This document shows positions 34,537 through 44,236 of a stretch of DNA of 53,606 nucleotides, one piece after another. Every line of letters begins with the position of its first letter. The stretch's first letter is position 1. The position numbers and the translations under genes were made by a program. The notes under the pieces were generated by a model. That model was given only the letters and a program-made list of their open reading frames with translations. It made no database searches and was not told the origin of the DNA. Origin of the DNA: Chitinophaga pinensis. GTDB lineage: Bacteria > Bacteroidota > Bacteroidia > Chitinophagales > CAMDFR01. The DNA lies in the NCBI GenBank assembly GCA_945872405.1, contig CAMBZT010000010.1:1-53606 (forward strand), given 5' to 3'.

Positions 34537-36571
34537 TTTTATCAACCGTGAATTAAGTTGGCTTTCCTTTAATCATAGAGTAATGCAGGAGGCTATGGAT
34601 AAAAACAATCCATTGTTTGAACGTCTTCGTTTCTTAGGAATCTTTAGCAATAATCTTGATGAGTTTTTTCGAGTACGTGTTGCTTCTGTGAAAAGAATGT
34701 TGCCTCTAGGAAGATCCCTCATACAAGAATTAGCTGGCTATACACCGAAACAATTGTTAGACGAGATACATCATCGAGTAATAGATCTGCAGAATGATTT
34801 TGAATCAACTTATAATGCAATAATAGCTGAGTTAAGAAAGCAAAAAGTATTTTTTTTAAATGAACATCAATTAAGCAAGGAGCAATCGCTTTTAGTAAAA
34901 GAATATTTTGCAGAATCTGTACGTTCAAACATAATTCCAATCATGCTCAATCAGGCAAAGCAATTTCCTGCAATGAAAGAGCACTCAATTTATTTTGCTG
35001 TAAAGATGATCGCTACCGCTGGTATCATCAAGTATGCAATTATAGAAATTCCCAATAAGTTATCTCGATTTGTGCAAGTACCTAGCAAAGATGATCGTTT
35101 ATTTGTGATGATGTTGGATGACATCATTCGACACAACTTGAATGAATTATTTCGAACCTTGGATGCTAAAAATATTGAAGCCTATACCATCAAAATCACT
35201 CGTGATGCAGAATTGGATTTGGGGGAAGAGATTGCTGATTCATTTGTCGACAAAATTTCAAAAAGTGTAAAAAATAGAAAGTCAGGTGATCCTGTTCGAT
35301 TTATTTATGATAAGGATATGCCTCTTGATTTGTATAACAAAGTTAAGAGAGGCATGCATCTGATCAAAGACGATAATCTTATTGCCGGAGGTCGCTATCA
35401 TAACTTTAAAGACTTTATTGGCATCCCAGATTTTGGGCGAAAAGACTTGGTATATCCGGCCAAAAAACCATTAAACCATCCAGAAATTGATTCGGCAGGT
35501 AGTATCATGAAACGTATGAGGGTTGGTGATTTCATGGTGCATTATCCTTATCAATCGTTTAGTTATTTTATAGACTTATTACGTGAAGCAGCTATTGATC
35601 CTACTGTTTCATCTATAAGAATTACATTATATAGAGTTGCAGTCAATTCAAAGGTAACCAATGCCTTAATCAATGCAGCAAAAAATGGAAAAAATGTTGT
35701 GGTGATTATAGAATTACAAGCTCGCTTTGATGAAGAAAATAATATTTATTGGGCAAAAAAAATGAAAGAAGATGGGGTCAATGTGATCTATGGTGTGAAA
35801 GGCTTTAAGGTGCATAGCAAGTTGTGTTTAATCACTAGAAAAGAAAGTGGTAAATCATTTTATTATGCTAATATTGGTACGGGTAATTTTAATGAAAAAA
35901 CTGCTGAAATTTATACCGATAAAAGTTTTTTTACAACAAATCAAAAAATTGCATCTGAAGTAAAGCAGGTATTTAATTTTTTTGAAGATAATACAAGAAA
36001 GTTTAATTACAAGCATTTGTTGGTGTCACCAACAGGGACACGATCGGGTTTTGAGCGATTGATTGATAATGAGATAAAAAATGCCCAAAAAGGCCGTTCT
36101 GCTTGCATTTTTTTAAAGATGAATAATTTAGCAGACAAACATCTTATTACTAAATTGTATGAGGCAAGTGCTGCAGGCGTAAAAGTAAAGTTAATTATAC
36201 GTGGTATTTGTTGTTTGAAGCCAGGAATAAAAGGGCTCAGCGAAAATATTAGAGCAATTGGTGTAGTTGATCGTTTTTTAGAGCACGCTAGAGTTTATAT
36301 ATTTGAAAATGGGGGAAATGAAATTTGTTATATCTCATCTGCAGATTGGATGGCTAGAAATCTTGATTCCAGAGTTGAGGTGAGTTGCCCAATTTACGAC
36401 TTAAAGGTCAAAAAAGAAATGAAAGACATTTTAGAAATCCAGTGGCAGGACAATGTGAAAGCCAGAATTCATGATGAAGAATTACACAATGATTATAAAA
36501 AAATAAGAGAAGGAAAGACCTTTCGTTCTCAGTATGCTACTTACGAAAATTTATTAGGTAAGTTGAAGTAA
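34520..36571 (+). CDS. ppk1: Polyphosphate kinase 1
   Basis: Makes polyphosphate reversibly from ATP. The start NRELSWLSFNHRVMQEA is the family hallmark. The autophosphorylated histidine is H432 in FKVHSKLCLI, and the second catalytic histidine is H589 in LEHARVYIF. All four domains are covered by the 683 residues. The ATG at 34520 lies inside sixA, with a 17-bp overlap; the conserved start motif proves the overlap is real and not a frame error. Confidence 0.97.
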   Translation: MPQKSDFINRELSWLSFNHRVMQEAMDKNNPLFERLRFLGIFSNNLDEFFRVRVASVKRMLPLGRSLIQELAGYTPKQLLDEIHHRVIDLQNDFESTYNAIIAELRKQKVFFLNEHQLSKEQSLLVKEYFAESVRSNIIPIMLNQAKQFPAMKEHSIYFAVKMIATAGIIKYAIIEIPNKLSRFVQVPSKDDRLFVMMLDDIIRHNLNELFRTLDAKNIEAYTIKITRDAELDLGEEIADSFVDKISKSVKNRKSGDPVRFIYDKDMPLDLYNKVKRGMHLIKDDNLIAGGRYHNFKDFIGIPDFGRKDLVYPAKKPLNHPEIDSAGSIMKRMRVGDFMVHYPYQSFSYFIDLLREAAIDPTVSSIRITLYRVAVNSKVTNALINAAKNGKNVVVIIELQARFDEENNIYWAKKMKEDGVNVIYGVKGFKVHSKLCLITRKESGKSFYYANIGTGNFNEKTAEIYTDKSFFTTNQKIASEVKQVFNFFEDNTRKFNYKHLLVSPTGTRSGFERLIDNEIKNAQKGRSACIFLKMNNLADKHLITKLYEASAAGVKVKLIIRGICCLKPGIKGLSENIRAIGVVDRFLEHARVYIFENGGNEICYISSADWMARNLDSRVEVSCPIYDLKVKKEMKDILEIQWQDNVKARIHDEELHNDYKKIREGKTFRSQYATYENLLGKLK

Positions 36572-36612
36572 GCTTAATTTTGTAATTCTCAAGTGCATAC
36601 AATGAAAATAAA

Positions 36613-36658
36613 GTTAATCATTTCTTAACATTGCTATATGACTCTAATTGTAACTTTA
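36613..36658 (+). promoter_or_regulatory. Putative ppx promoter with Pho-box-like direct repeat
   Basis: TTAATCATTT and TTAACATTG lie 11 bp apart (TTAA at 36614 and 36625), one helical turn, as in PhoB/PhoP boxes. A TAACTTTA (36651-36658), one mismatch from TAnnTTTG, follows, which places the repeat about 40 bp upstream of the start site near 36664. The regulator is inferred; no PhoB gene is in the window. Confidence 0.3.
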
Positions 36659-36678
36659 TCTAAGATAAAATCTGGATT

Positions 36679-37620
36679 ATGAATATCTCCCGTTATGCCG
36701 CAATAGATATTGGTTCCAATGCAGTTCGATTATTGATATCGAATGTGATTGAAAATGATACGGAAGTGTTTTACAAAAAGTCTTCTTTGATTCGAGTGCC
36801 TGTGAGACTTGGGATTGAATCATTTATGAATGGTAGCATTAGTGAGGAGACATCTGATAGACTTGTGGAATCAATGAAAGGATTTTATCATTTGATGAAA
36901 GCAAATCAGGTGGTGCATTACAAGGGTTGTGCCACCTCTGCTATGCGTGACGCTAGTAACAGTCAAGAACTTATTCAGCGCATCAAAAAAGAAGCTGGAA
37001 TTGACATTGAAGTGATTAGTGGTAAACTGGAAGCAGAGATTATTTTCTCCACGCACATGGAAGCCTTGTTCACTGGCTTGGATAACTTTTTATATGTTGA
37101 TGTCGGGGGTGGGAGCACAGAAATAACCTTGTTTGACAAAGGTGTTTCCAAAAAATCAAAGTCTTTTAACATTGGTACCTTACGTGTTTTGGAAGAAACG
37201 GTTACGGAAAAGGATTGGCTTAAAATGGAAATCTGGCTGGCAGAAATAGCCGCGGATTATAACGATTTGTCAATTATTGGCTCTGGAGGGAACATCAACA
37301 AAATGTTCAAGATGAGTATGAAAGAACTCGGCAAACCTTTGAATTATAAATATCTTGCCAAGCAGTATAAAGATATTAGTGCCTTAAGTTATGAAGATAG
37401 AATGTTGGATCTCGACTTAAACCCAGATAGAGCAGACGTGATTGTTCCAGCATTAGAAATTTATCTTAACGTGATGAAATGGTCTAAAGTTGACAACGTC
37501 TATGTCCCTAAAATAGGACTTTCTGACGGAATAGCGCGATACGCCTACAAAGAATATCATAAAGGAAGTAAGTCGCATAAAATTCCTGTTTTCAGTGCCA
37601 AAGATTCTAATATCGATTAG
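36679..37620 (+). CDS. ppx: Exopolyphosphatase / Ppx-GppA phosphatase
   Basis: ASKHA-fold enzyme that releases phosphate from polyphosphate ends or hydrolyses pppGpp. Phosphate-binding motifs are AAIDIGSNAVRLL (about 7-19) and YVDVGGGSTEITLF (about 138-151); the third motif IIGSGGNINK lies near residue 203. At 313 residues it lacks the C-terminal HD-like domains of long Ppx proteins. The location 107 bp after ppk1 supports a role in polyphosphate turnover; pppGpp hydrolysis remains possible. Confidence 0.92.
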   Translation: MNISRYAAIDIGSNAVRLLISNVIENDTEVFYKKSSLIRVPVRLGIESFMNGSISEETSDRLVESMKGFYHLMKANQVVHYKGCATSAMRDASNSQELIQRIKKEAGIDIEVISGKLEAEIIFSTHMEALFTGLDNFLYVDVGGGSTEITLFDKGVSKKSKSFNIGTLRVLEETVTEKDWLKMEIWLAEIAADYNDLSIIGSGGNINKMFKMSMKELGKPLNYKYLAKQYKDISALSYEDRMLDLDLNPDRADVIVPALEIYLNVMKWSKVDNVYVPKIGLSDGIARYAYKEYHKGSKSHKIPVFSAKDSNID

Positions 37621-37658
37621 CGTAGCAACATATTTTTTAATAACAGCCTTAAATAATA

Positions 37659-39209
37659 ATGAGACAAAAATATCGAAATTTGAAGTTATTAGATAGAAGG
37701 CTAATTTCATTATTTTTATTAATTTTTAGTTTAGACACCTTTGCTCAGTATCAAGACAGGCAATGGTATTTATATGATGGTCTTAATACAGTTGTCATGG
37801 ATTATAATAATGACTCATTGAGGATAGTTACAAAACCTCATTATCCTACTCCTACATATACTTACTCTTCTATTTGTGATTCAACAGGGAAAGTGAGTTT
37901 CTTAAATAATAATTTCTCATTAACTGATAGCTCATTTATAAGAGTTCAAAATACTACCGATATTAACACAGATATTTCAGCACCAGTAACTTGGAACGGC
38001 CATATCATCTTAGATTTTCCAAATAGTGATAAAGTGGTTTGTGTTAGAACTCTCATGGAGAATATAGGTGCCATGCCTCCATTTGGTGGAGATTATTTTC
38101 AAACAAAAGCCTATCTCACCTACATTGATAAATATGAAAATTTAGGTTTGGGACAGGCTGTACCAGGCAAAGAATTAATCCAAGTTGTTGATGATACTTT
38201 ATGTTTGCCAGTAGCCGCATGTAGACATGCAAACGGAAGTGATTGGTGGATTGTTATACGTAAATTTAGAAGCAATAAATTTTTCATTATCCTAGTAACC
38301 CCAAATGGATATTCTGTCAAGGAGCAAGTAATTGGTTTAAATCTTCCTTTGATATATGGCGTAGCAGGCAAATCAATGTTTAGCAACGATGGTAAAACCT
38401 TTGTATTTGGTGTTAGCTTGGGAAATAGATTTGATATACCCCCTTGGTATTTTGATGTATTTGACTTCGATAGATGTAGCGGCACTTTTAGTAATCAAAG
38501 AAAGATAAATATAATTGATCCTTATGCCGCCAGAGTTCAAGGAGTAGCAATTAGTCCAAATAATAGATATCTATATGTGGGTCTTACTCGAAAGTTATTT
38601 CAATATGATTTATGGGCAACAAATTTAGACAGTTCTCGAATTTTTATTGATACTGCTGCTTTTAATAGTTATGTTGGCGATATGCGTTTAGCACCAGATG
38701 GTAAAATTTATATTACGCCTTCTTGGATTGGGCATAATTTATCAACCATAGAACATCCTGATAGTGTTGGCTTAGCATGTGGATATAGGATTAACAGTGT
38801 TGAACTTGGTTCTGCATGTGGGGCATACTGTTTCCCTAATATGCCTTGTTTTACTTTAGGTGCAGATACCACCGCCTTTGGCTGTGATACAATCAGTACA
38901 GTTGGTTTGGACATTGTGAAGGATGTAAAATCAAATATAGTTTTATTTCCTAATCCTGTAAAGGAGACACTTTACATATCATTCGAGCAAACTAATTCGC
39001 AATTTGATAAAGTATCTCATGCAATTATTTATGATGAAATTGGAAGTGTTTTGATGGAGCAAGATTTTAATGTAAGTAAGAATTGCTTTGTCAATGAAGA
39101 CATGTATTCAGTAGATGTAAATTCACTCAATAGTGGCATGTATTTTATCAAGCTTGTCAATAAAAATAATAAACTAATTGCTACCTCAAGATTCATCAAA
39201 GCCGAATGA
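37659..39209 (+). CDS. T9SS-secreted beta-propeller-like protein
   Basis: Secreted protein of 516 residues. An N-terminal signal (about 12-32, ending FAQ) is preceded by a basic stretch. The middle (about 170-400) has propeller-like units such as SPNNRYLYVGLTRKLFQYDL and MRLAPDGKIYITPSW, often seen in secreted Bacteroidota proteins. The C-terminal 85 residues form a T9SS type A sorting domain (VLFPNPVKETLYI, then LNSGMYFIKLV). The function of the propeller region is unknown. Confidence 0.82.
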   Translation: MRQKYRNLKLLDRRLISLFLLIFSLDTFAQYQDRQWYLYDGLNTVVMDYNNDSLRIVTKPHYPTPTYTYSSICDSTGKVSFLNNNFSLTDSSFIRVQNTTDINTDISAPVTWNGHIILDFPNSDKVVCVRTLMENIGAMPPFGGDYFQTKAYLTYIDKYENLGLGQAVPGKELIQVVDDTLCLPVAACRHANGSDWWIVIRKFRSNKFFIILVTPNGYSVKEQVIGLNLPLIYGVAGKSMFSNDGKTFVFGVSLGNRFDIPPWYFDVFDFDRCSGTFSNQRKINIIDPYAARVQGVAISPNNRYLYVGLTRKLFQYDLWATNLDSSRIFIDTAAFNSYVGDMRLAPDGKIYITPSWIGHNLSTIEHPDSVGLACGYRINSVELGSACGAYCFPNMPCFTLGADTTAFGCDTISTVGLDIVKDVKSNIVLFPNPVKETLYISFEQTNSQFDKVSHAIIYDEIGSVLMEQDFNVSKNCFVNEDMYSVDVNSLNSGMYFIKLVNKNNKLIATSRFIKAE

Positions 39210-39299
39210 TAACAAATCGTGAAAGAGTGTAAATGAAAAACTAAATATTAAACAGGATTCAGCTTATTAGGAGTGAATGTTTTTTATCAGTACTAATCC

Positions 39300-42200
39300 T
39301 TATCTCAACAAAGTAAATTGTCCTTTCTCTTCCACCAAAATCCCATCATAAGAAGTGGCTTTTACGATCCAAACATAAGCCCCTAATGGTTGATTTCTTC
39401 CTTTGTAGGTGCCGTCCCACCTTTGATTGATATCATTCGTACTAAATACCTTTACACCAAATCTATCGAAGATGGCAAACTCATTTATCAATTGAATATT
39501 TCTTGTTCGCAGAATTCCAAATCTATCATTCACCCCATCTTGGTTCGGACTAAAGGCCGTTGGTACTGTTATCAAAGGGGCAATCTCTACACAAACAGTG
39601 TCCACCATAAAGTCTGCACATTCTCCTTCATTTTTAATTGACAAAATCACTTGATAATATCCTGGTCGAGGATAGGTATGTGTTTTATTTTGCGATATTA
39701 AATAATCACTGGTAGAGCCATCACCAAAGCTCCATATACCTTTGGTACCGCCCTGACTTTGATCTAAGAACTCAAAAGTTGGATCATTGGGATCTGAACA
39801 TTGTTCATTAGGAGAAGGAGTGAAGTGCGCAATGACTTCATCAAAAGCAGGCATCCAAATAGAAGTGTCTTCAAAGCAACCTGAATTTAAATCTTTCATT
39901 GATAAACTATAATATCTACCTGCATTGCCATAAAACAAGTCTTCAGAAAAAGTATGATGTATGGTGGTCTTGCCCCACTTCACTTCATAATTTCCTGAAT
40001 CAGGTAAAATCTGAACTGTAGCATAAGAACCTTTATCATAGCACTTCATCGTATCTGTTGCCACTGTATATGTAAATGGAGGGACTACAAAAATTTGCAC
40101 AGTGCCACTTGCAGGCATACTACAACCATCTGTCAATATTACTCTATAGACAGTACTGCTTAGGTTTGTCACTACGTGGCTACTTCCATTTCCTAAACTG
40201 TTATCCCAACTAAAATTATACAAGCCTGATGGACCACCAGCACCTGAGGCGCCAATTCGAATTAATGTATTATAACACATTATAGTATCTGTAAAAGTGG
40301 TAATAACATTTAGTGGGGGATACACATTGGTGCTCACCGTTTTTCGTACAATACAATCGCCACTTCCATACGTATACGTAAAGGAATGTAATCCAGGTCC
40401 GGCCAGCAGTGGATTGAAAATAGAATCATTAATTAAAGGAAAACCACTCCAACTACCACCGGTAGGTGTGGCTGTCATTACAACTGTGCTATCATAATAA
40501 CAATAGTTGTTTGCAAGACCAATGATATTGATCACCGGCATAGGATTGACAGTGAGTTTCATCGTATCCTTACAGCCATTCACTGACGAAAACAAAATTC
40601 TATGATTACCAACTCCTGCTACAGAAGCATTAAATAAACCGGTAGATGGATTAATGATTCCAGCACCAGACCATCTTCCCGTAACGCCATTTGCAGGTAT
40701 GTTAAAAGCGGATTGCAATAAGCAAACATTGGTATCTCTTAAATTAGAATTTGCATACACTTCTACTAAAACAGTATCCTTACAACCATTCAAAGAGTAG
40801 ACTAAGGAATGAATGCCGCTGCCTGATACCTTTGGATCAAAAACACCATAATCTGTAGAATCAACGATACCAGGACCGGTCCAAATGCCACCCCATAAAT
40901 TTCTGCGAGTGGTTTCCCAACTCAAAAGTAGTGCTGTATCGTTAGGACACTCACTTGGCAAAGGTTCTACTCCAATGTCTGTAAAATAATTATAAATGTT
41001 CAAGGTGTCGGTACAGCCTTGATAGACATAATAAATATTGGAAGTAAAATTAGCTCCGCCCATAAATTGTGGATCAAAAATTCCGCGCACACTATCAATA
41101 ATACCCAAGCCGCGCCATGCACCACCTAAAGGACTTGCGCCAGTATGCAATGATAATGTATCGTCGTTCATTGTTGGACAGGCAGTTCTATCCCATCCTG
41201 CCCATACATCATTCACAGTAATGAACATAGAATCTGCACAACCATTCATGGTAAACAACAATCTATGCGTACCTGGTCCTGCAACTAATGGATTAAAAGT
41301 TCCCCAATACCAATTGATGATTCCTGGTCCAGTCCAAACACCTGCGTGTGGTGAAAATTGTAAATCAAAAATTCCAACATTGTCGCAGACTGAAGTATCA
41401 TCAGGAATTCTTAGTGTATCAATATTTATGTTTCTTCGTGCATCTGGACATCCCGGAACTGTATAATATAAAGTATGAGTTCCTATACCTGCTACCACGG
41501 TACTATACAAACCAATCACTGAATCGACAACTCCTAAACCACGCCAACGTCCGCCTAGTGGATTCTGACCTGTTAAAATAAATGGAGGAACTCCTGGACA
41601 TGCTGCAATATCAGAACCGGCAGAGGCTGCGTTTACACTGATGCGCATGGTATCCGAACAGCCATTTACTGTGTACCAGATTGGTTGAACACTTGGCCAT
41701 ACCCACGAAGGATAGAACCAGCCAACACCGCTTCCTGGCACTCCATAGCCAGACCAATAGCCACCAGATGGTGTTGCAACTAGAGGAATTCCTGCATAAT
41801 GAGATTGACAAAGTGCAGTATCATTCGGCATTACTGGTTGTGGCGTAACAAAAACAGTAAATGTATCATATCCTGCGGGAGCAAATGCATTGGTAACAGT
41901 AACATAGTAAGTCGTAGTGACTAATGGACAAACTATATGTGGTCCCGCTGAAGCTGGAATTCCAGCAGACCAAGCATAATTAACCACTCCAGTGACACTT
42001 CCTAAAATGTTCGCCGTAAGTGAGGCGCAAGTACCTATGCATATGTTGGTATCTGTGGCAGAAATGACCACACTCAATGGACAAGTATTCATCACAAAAG
42101 ATATTCCAGTAGAAAGATTCCAAACATTACCACAGGCATCAATAAAAACAGAATTTACTGAGACGAAATAAGTGCCATTCAGAGTTATTGCTGGAGCAAA

Positions 42201-42833
42201 ATTAAGCTGTACAGTTCTTGTTTTTCCAGCTATACATCCTATTGGGAGTGCGGAAATAATGAAAGGAGACATAGTACCACTGATGTTAAAATCAGATGCA
42301 TCGACCGAGTCACATATCAAATCTTGATCCAACGTGATAGTGATAGAAGTAGCCCCACAAGGTGGAACTACAATTGGAGAAACTATCGGCGTAGCCGGTG
42401 TGTTTATGATGCTTTCCCAACTAGCGATCCAACCTGAACAACTTACTGAAGCATCTGTAATAAAATGAACCGTCAAACAGCCACTAGATGCAATGATGGT
42501 ACCTGGCATGGCGAAAGGTCCTGAAACTGGAATTCCTATCATGGGAGATAAGGTATCAGGACCATCATAAAAGGTGATCACATCTCGCCCCGCCTCAGTA
42601 CAAAATGAACTGAAATTCATAATGATAGAATCTGCTCCCGGAACACATATTGTAAACGTAAAATTTTCATTATGTCCGTATTCACCTGTTGAAATAGGAT
42701 TTCCTTCGCTATCTAATAAAATTCCATTGCAGTCTCCAACTAGATTATTTGACATATTATACGTTGTTTGTGCACTAAGACTTAGCGCGCAAATCCATAT
42801 CAGAATAAAAAGTAAATGTAGTTTCTTAATCAA
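39300..42833 (-). CDS. Giant T9SS type B surface protein with CUB, repeat and PKD domains
   Basis: The 1177-residue protein begins with a signal peptide (1-21). A CUB-like domain (about 30-150; FTFTICVPGADSI ... GRDVITFYDG) and Ig-like regions (about 155-335) follow. Seven repeats of about 70-80 residues (about 345-870) carry the pattern GGxWxGxGIxxxxxGxFxP ... NGCxDT. A PKD domain lies near 1020-1085 (WSFGDGSTSDY). The end is a gliding-motility-associated T9SS type B sorting domain (PTAFSPNQDGVNDRFGI ... FDRFGVKVF ... WDGTYKG). It is probably an adhesin or surface scaffold. The start is a TTG overlapping the upstream stop as TTGA, so it is translationally coupled to the lipoprotein gene. Confidence 0.88.
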   Translation of the reverse strand: MIKKLHLLFILIWICALSLSAQTTYNMSNNLVGDCNGILLDSEGNPISTGEYGHNENFTFTICVPGADSIIMNFSSFCTEAGRDVITFYDGPDTLSPMIGIPVSGPFAMPGTIIASSGCLTVHFITDASVSCSGWIASWESIINTPATPIVSPIVVPPCGATSITITLDQDLICDSVDASDFNISGTMSPFIISALPIGCIAGKTRTVQLNFAPAITLNGTYFVSVNSVFIDACGNVWNLSTGISFVMNTCPLSVVISATDTNICIGTCASLTANILGSVTGVVNYAWSAGIPASAGPHIVCPLVTTTYYVTVTNAFAPAGYDTFTVFVTPQPVMPNDTALCQSHYAGIPLVATPSGGYWSGYGVPGSGVGWFYPSWVWPSVQPIWYTVNGCSDTMRISVNAASAGSDIAACPGVPPFILTGQNPLGGRWRGLGVVDSVIGLYSTVVAGIGTHTLYYTVPGCPDARRNINIDTLRIPDDTSVCDNVGIFDLQFSPHAGVWTGPGIINWYWGTFNPLVAGPGTHRLLFTMNGCADSMFITVNDVWAGWDRTACPTMNDDTLSLHTGASPLGGAWRGLGIIDSVRGIFDPQFMGGANFTSNIYYVYQGCTDTLNIYNYFTDIGVEPLPSECPNDTALLLSWETTRRNLWGGIWTGPGIVDSTDYGVFDPKVSGSGIHSLVYSLNGCKDTVLVEVYANSNLRDTNVCLLQSAFNIPANGVTGRWSGAGIINPSTGLFNASVAGVGNHRILFSSVNGCKDTMKLTVNPMPVINIIGLANNYCYYDSTVVMTATPTGGSWSGFPLINDSIFNPLLAGPGLHSFTYTYGSGDCIVRKTVSTNVYPPLNVITTFTDTIMCYNTLIRIGASGAGGPSGLYNFSWDNSLGNGSSHVVTNLSSTVYRVILTDGCSMPASGTVQIFVVPPFTYTVATDTMKCYDKGSYATVQILPDSGNYEVKWGKTTIHHTFSEDLFYGNAGRYYSLSMKDLNSGCFEDTSIWMPAFDEVIAHFTPSPNEQCSDPNDPTFEFLDQSQGGTKGIWSFGDGSTSDYLISQNKTHTYPRPGYYQVILSIKNEGECADFMVDTVCVEIAPLITVPTAFSPNQDGVNDRFGILRTRNIQLINEFAIFDRFGVKVFSTNDINQRWDGTYKGRNQPLGAYVWIVKATSYDGILVEEKGQFTLLR

Positions 42834-43282
42834 CGATGTATAATTATGTCAGGTGTTACAATTGAATTGCTGATATTCCCTTTTCTATCTTTCAACCAGA
42901 TTGTAAATGAAGTTGTTTCTGTGGTTCCACTTCCTAACATAAACATGTTTTTTAAGCCAAGTTGAATATCACCCTTGATGAAAGGTGCTAAATTTGGTGG
43001 ATTCAAGGGTTTGATATAATATAAATCTGGTTTAGTTAGTCGCTTATCTTGAATGTAAACCGATGATGAATCTGCATCATAATATCCAATATCGCCATCG
43101 CTATCTTCATAACTAAAAGTTAAGTTGAGAGAATCCGAAAATTCTAATAAATCAGTAGATGAAAAAGATTTAAAGGTGAGCGTGGGTATACCATTCTTAT
43201 CATCATTTTTTTTACAAGCAGTGCTGCCCAATACGATAAAAGACAACAGTCCAATGAGCAATAAAATATTTACTTTTTTCAT
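42830..43282 (-). CDS. Small predicted lipoprotein
   Basis: Protein of 150 residues with a lipoprotein signal: hydrophobic core and lipobox Cys at C23 (LGSTAC), followed by charged residues. The mature part has an acidic segment YEDSDGDIGYYDADSSS, possibly calcium-binding, and a C-terminal beta pattern. I do not recognise a family. It overlaps both neighbours by four bases (ATGA with the cytochrome-like gene, TTGA with the giant protein), implying tight coexpression in a fixed ratio. Confidence 0.75.
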   Translation of the reverse strand: MKKVNILLLIGLLSFIVLGSTACKKNDDKNGIPTLTFKSFSSTDLLEFSDSLNLTFSYEDSDGDIGYYDADSSSVYIQDKRLTKPDLYYIKPLNPPNLAPFIKGDIQLGLKNMFMLGSGTTETTSFTIWLKDRKGNISNSIVTPDIIIHR

Positions 43283-44232
43283 CCTACAATAAAAGAAAAA
43301 TATTGAATAATAATAGGGAGGGACTCTCCAGAAGGAATACTCACTGCCGGATTGACATCATCTTTTATTTTTACTCTAACAAATACCTGAGATCCTGCAG
43401 GGTATGTACTTCTTAGATTGGGAAAGCTATATTTATGAGTGAAATTAACAGGCATACCAGAAAATCCTAAGTCAGAAAATGGGGTTATAATTGTTAAAGA
43501 TGCAGGGAGCGCTGAAGAAAAATTATTTACTGACAATGAAAAAGAAATTTCATTCACAGTGAGCGAGGATGAGTTGGTGATATCATCTAAAAAACTAAAA
43601 TATAAATCTATATTATCTGACGAGGAAGGTATTAAACACACACCAGCAGTATTTCTGGAGAAGGAAGTTGTACTACCCATCATAGATACATAAAAGCCGC
43701 TCATTTGAGGAAGCAAATTAATATTTGATGAGGCATTACCCATGATATCTTTTGCACCATTATTTATCCATGTTGTTAAATTTGCAATGTATTCTTCCTT
43801 TTTTGTCAGCCAGTCACTTTTTGGATCAACAACAAGAGGCATCACTCCAGAGATACCATCAATATCTTCTGTTATTCTTTTAATCAACATAGAGTTGGCC
43901 GCATCGCCTGGTTTTACTCTATAAAGAAGTGGTGATGTAAAATAATTTTTGATAATTCCTTGATAAACCAAGGAATTATAAGTGCTTTCTATGGTTCTAT
44001 AATCTGGTTCGAAAGTACCATCATGACAGCCAGAATTAGCGCAAGTTGGTTTGAAAATATTTTCATGTAATCCTTGAATACTAACTGGATCAAGACTATC
44101 ACTAGATAGACTATCTGGAAGCGGCTTATATTTGTCGTAAGGATTTATAACTGGATCTTTTTTACAAGATTGACTTACAAAACAAAGTATCAATACAAGA
44201 CTAAAAAAAAGAAAATAATAACTTCTTTTCAT
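43279..44232 (-). CDS. Lipoprotein with cytochrome-c-like domain (CX4CH)
   Basis: Protein of 317 residues from the ATG at 44232. The lipobox Cys is C23 (FVSQSCKK). Residues 55-162 match the planctomycete-type cytochrome c pattern: heme-attachment-like CANSGCH (C64, C69, H70), then VKPGDAANSMLIKRI and GVMPL, where M131 is the candidate distal ligand, and a final TTWINNGAKD helix. The CX4CH spacing differs from standard CX2CH. The C-terminal half (about 170-317) is beta-rich and unassigned. Heme attachment is inferred. The longer frame from 44262 is rejected because the signal peptide begins at the second Met. The start lies 4 bp after the DUF1501 stop. Confidence 0.78.
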   Translation of the reverse strand: MKRSYYFLFFSLVLILCFVSQSCKKDPVINPYDKYKPLPDSLSSDSLDPVSIQGLHENIFKPTCANSGCHDGTFEPDYRTIESTYNSLVYQGIIKNYFTSPLLYRVKPGDAANSMLIKRITEDIDGISGVMPLVVDPKSDWLTKKEEYIANLTTWINNGAKDIMGNASSNINLLPQMSGFYVSMMGSTTSFSRNTAGVCLIPSSSDNIDLYFSFLDDITNSSSLTVNEISFSLSVNNFSSALPASLTIITPFSDLGFSGMPVNFTHKYSFPNLRSTYPAGSQVFVRVKIKDDVNPAVSIPSGESLPIIIQYFSFIVG

Positions 44233-44236
44233 AAGA

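Noticed and set aside
40300-41780. CRISPR or DNA satellite in the giant gene
   Set aside because: The repeats are at protein level, diverged in DNA, and have no constant repeat/spacer lengths.
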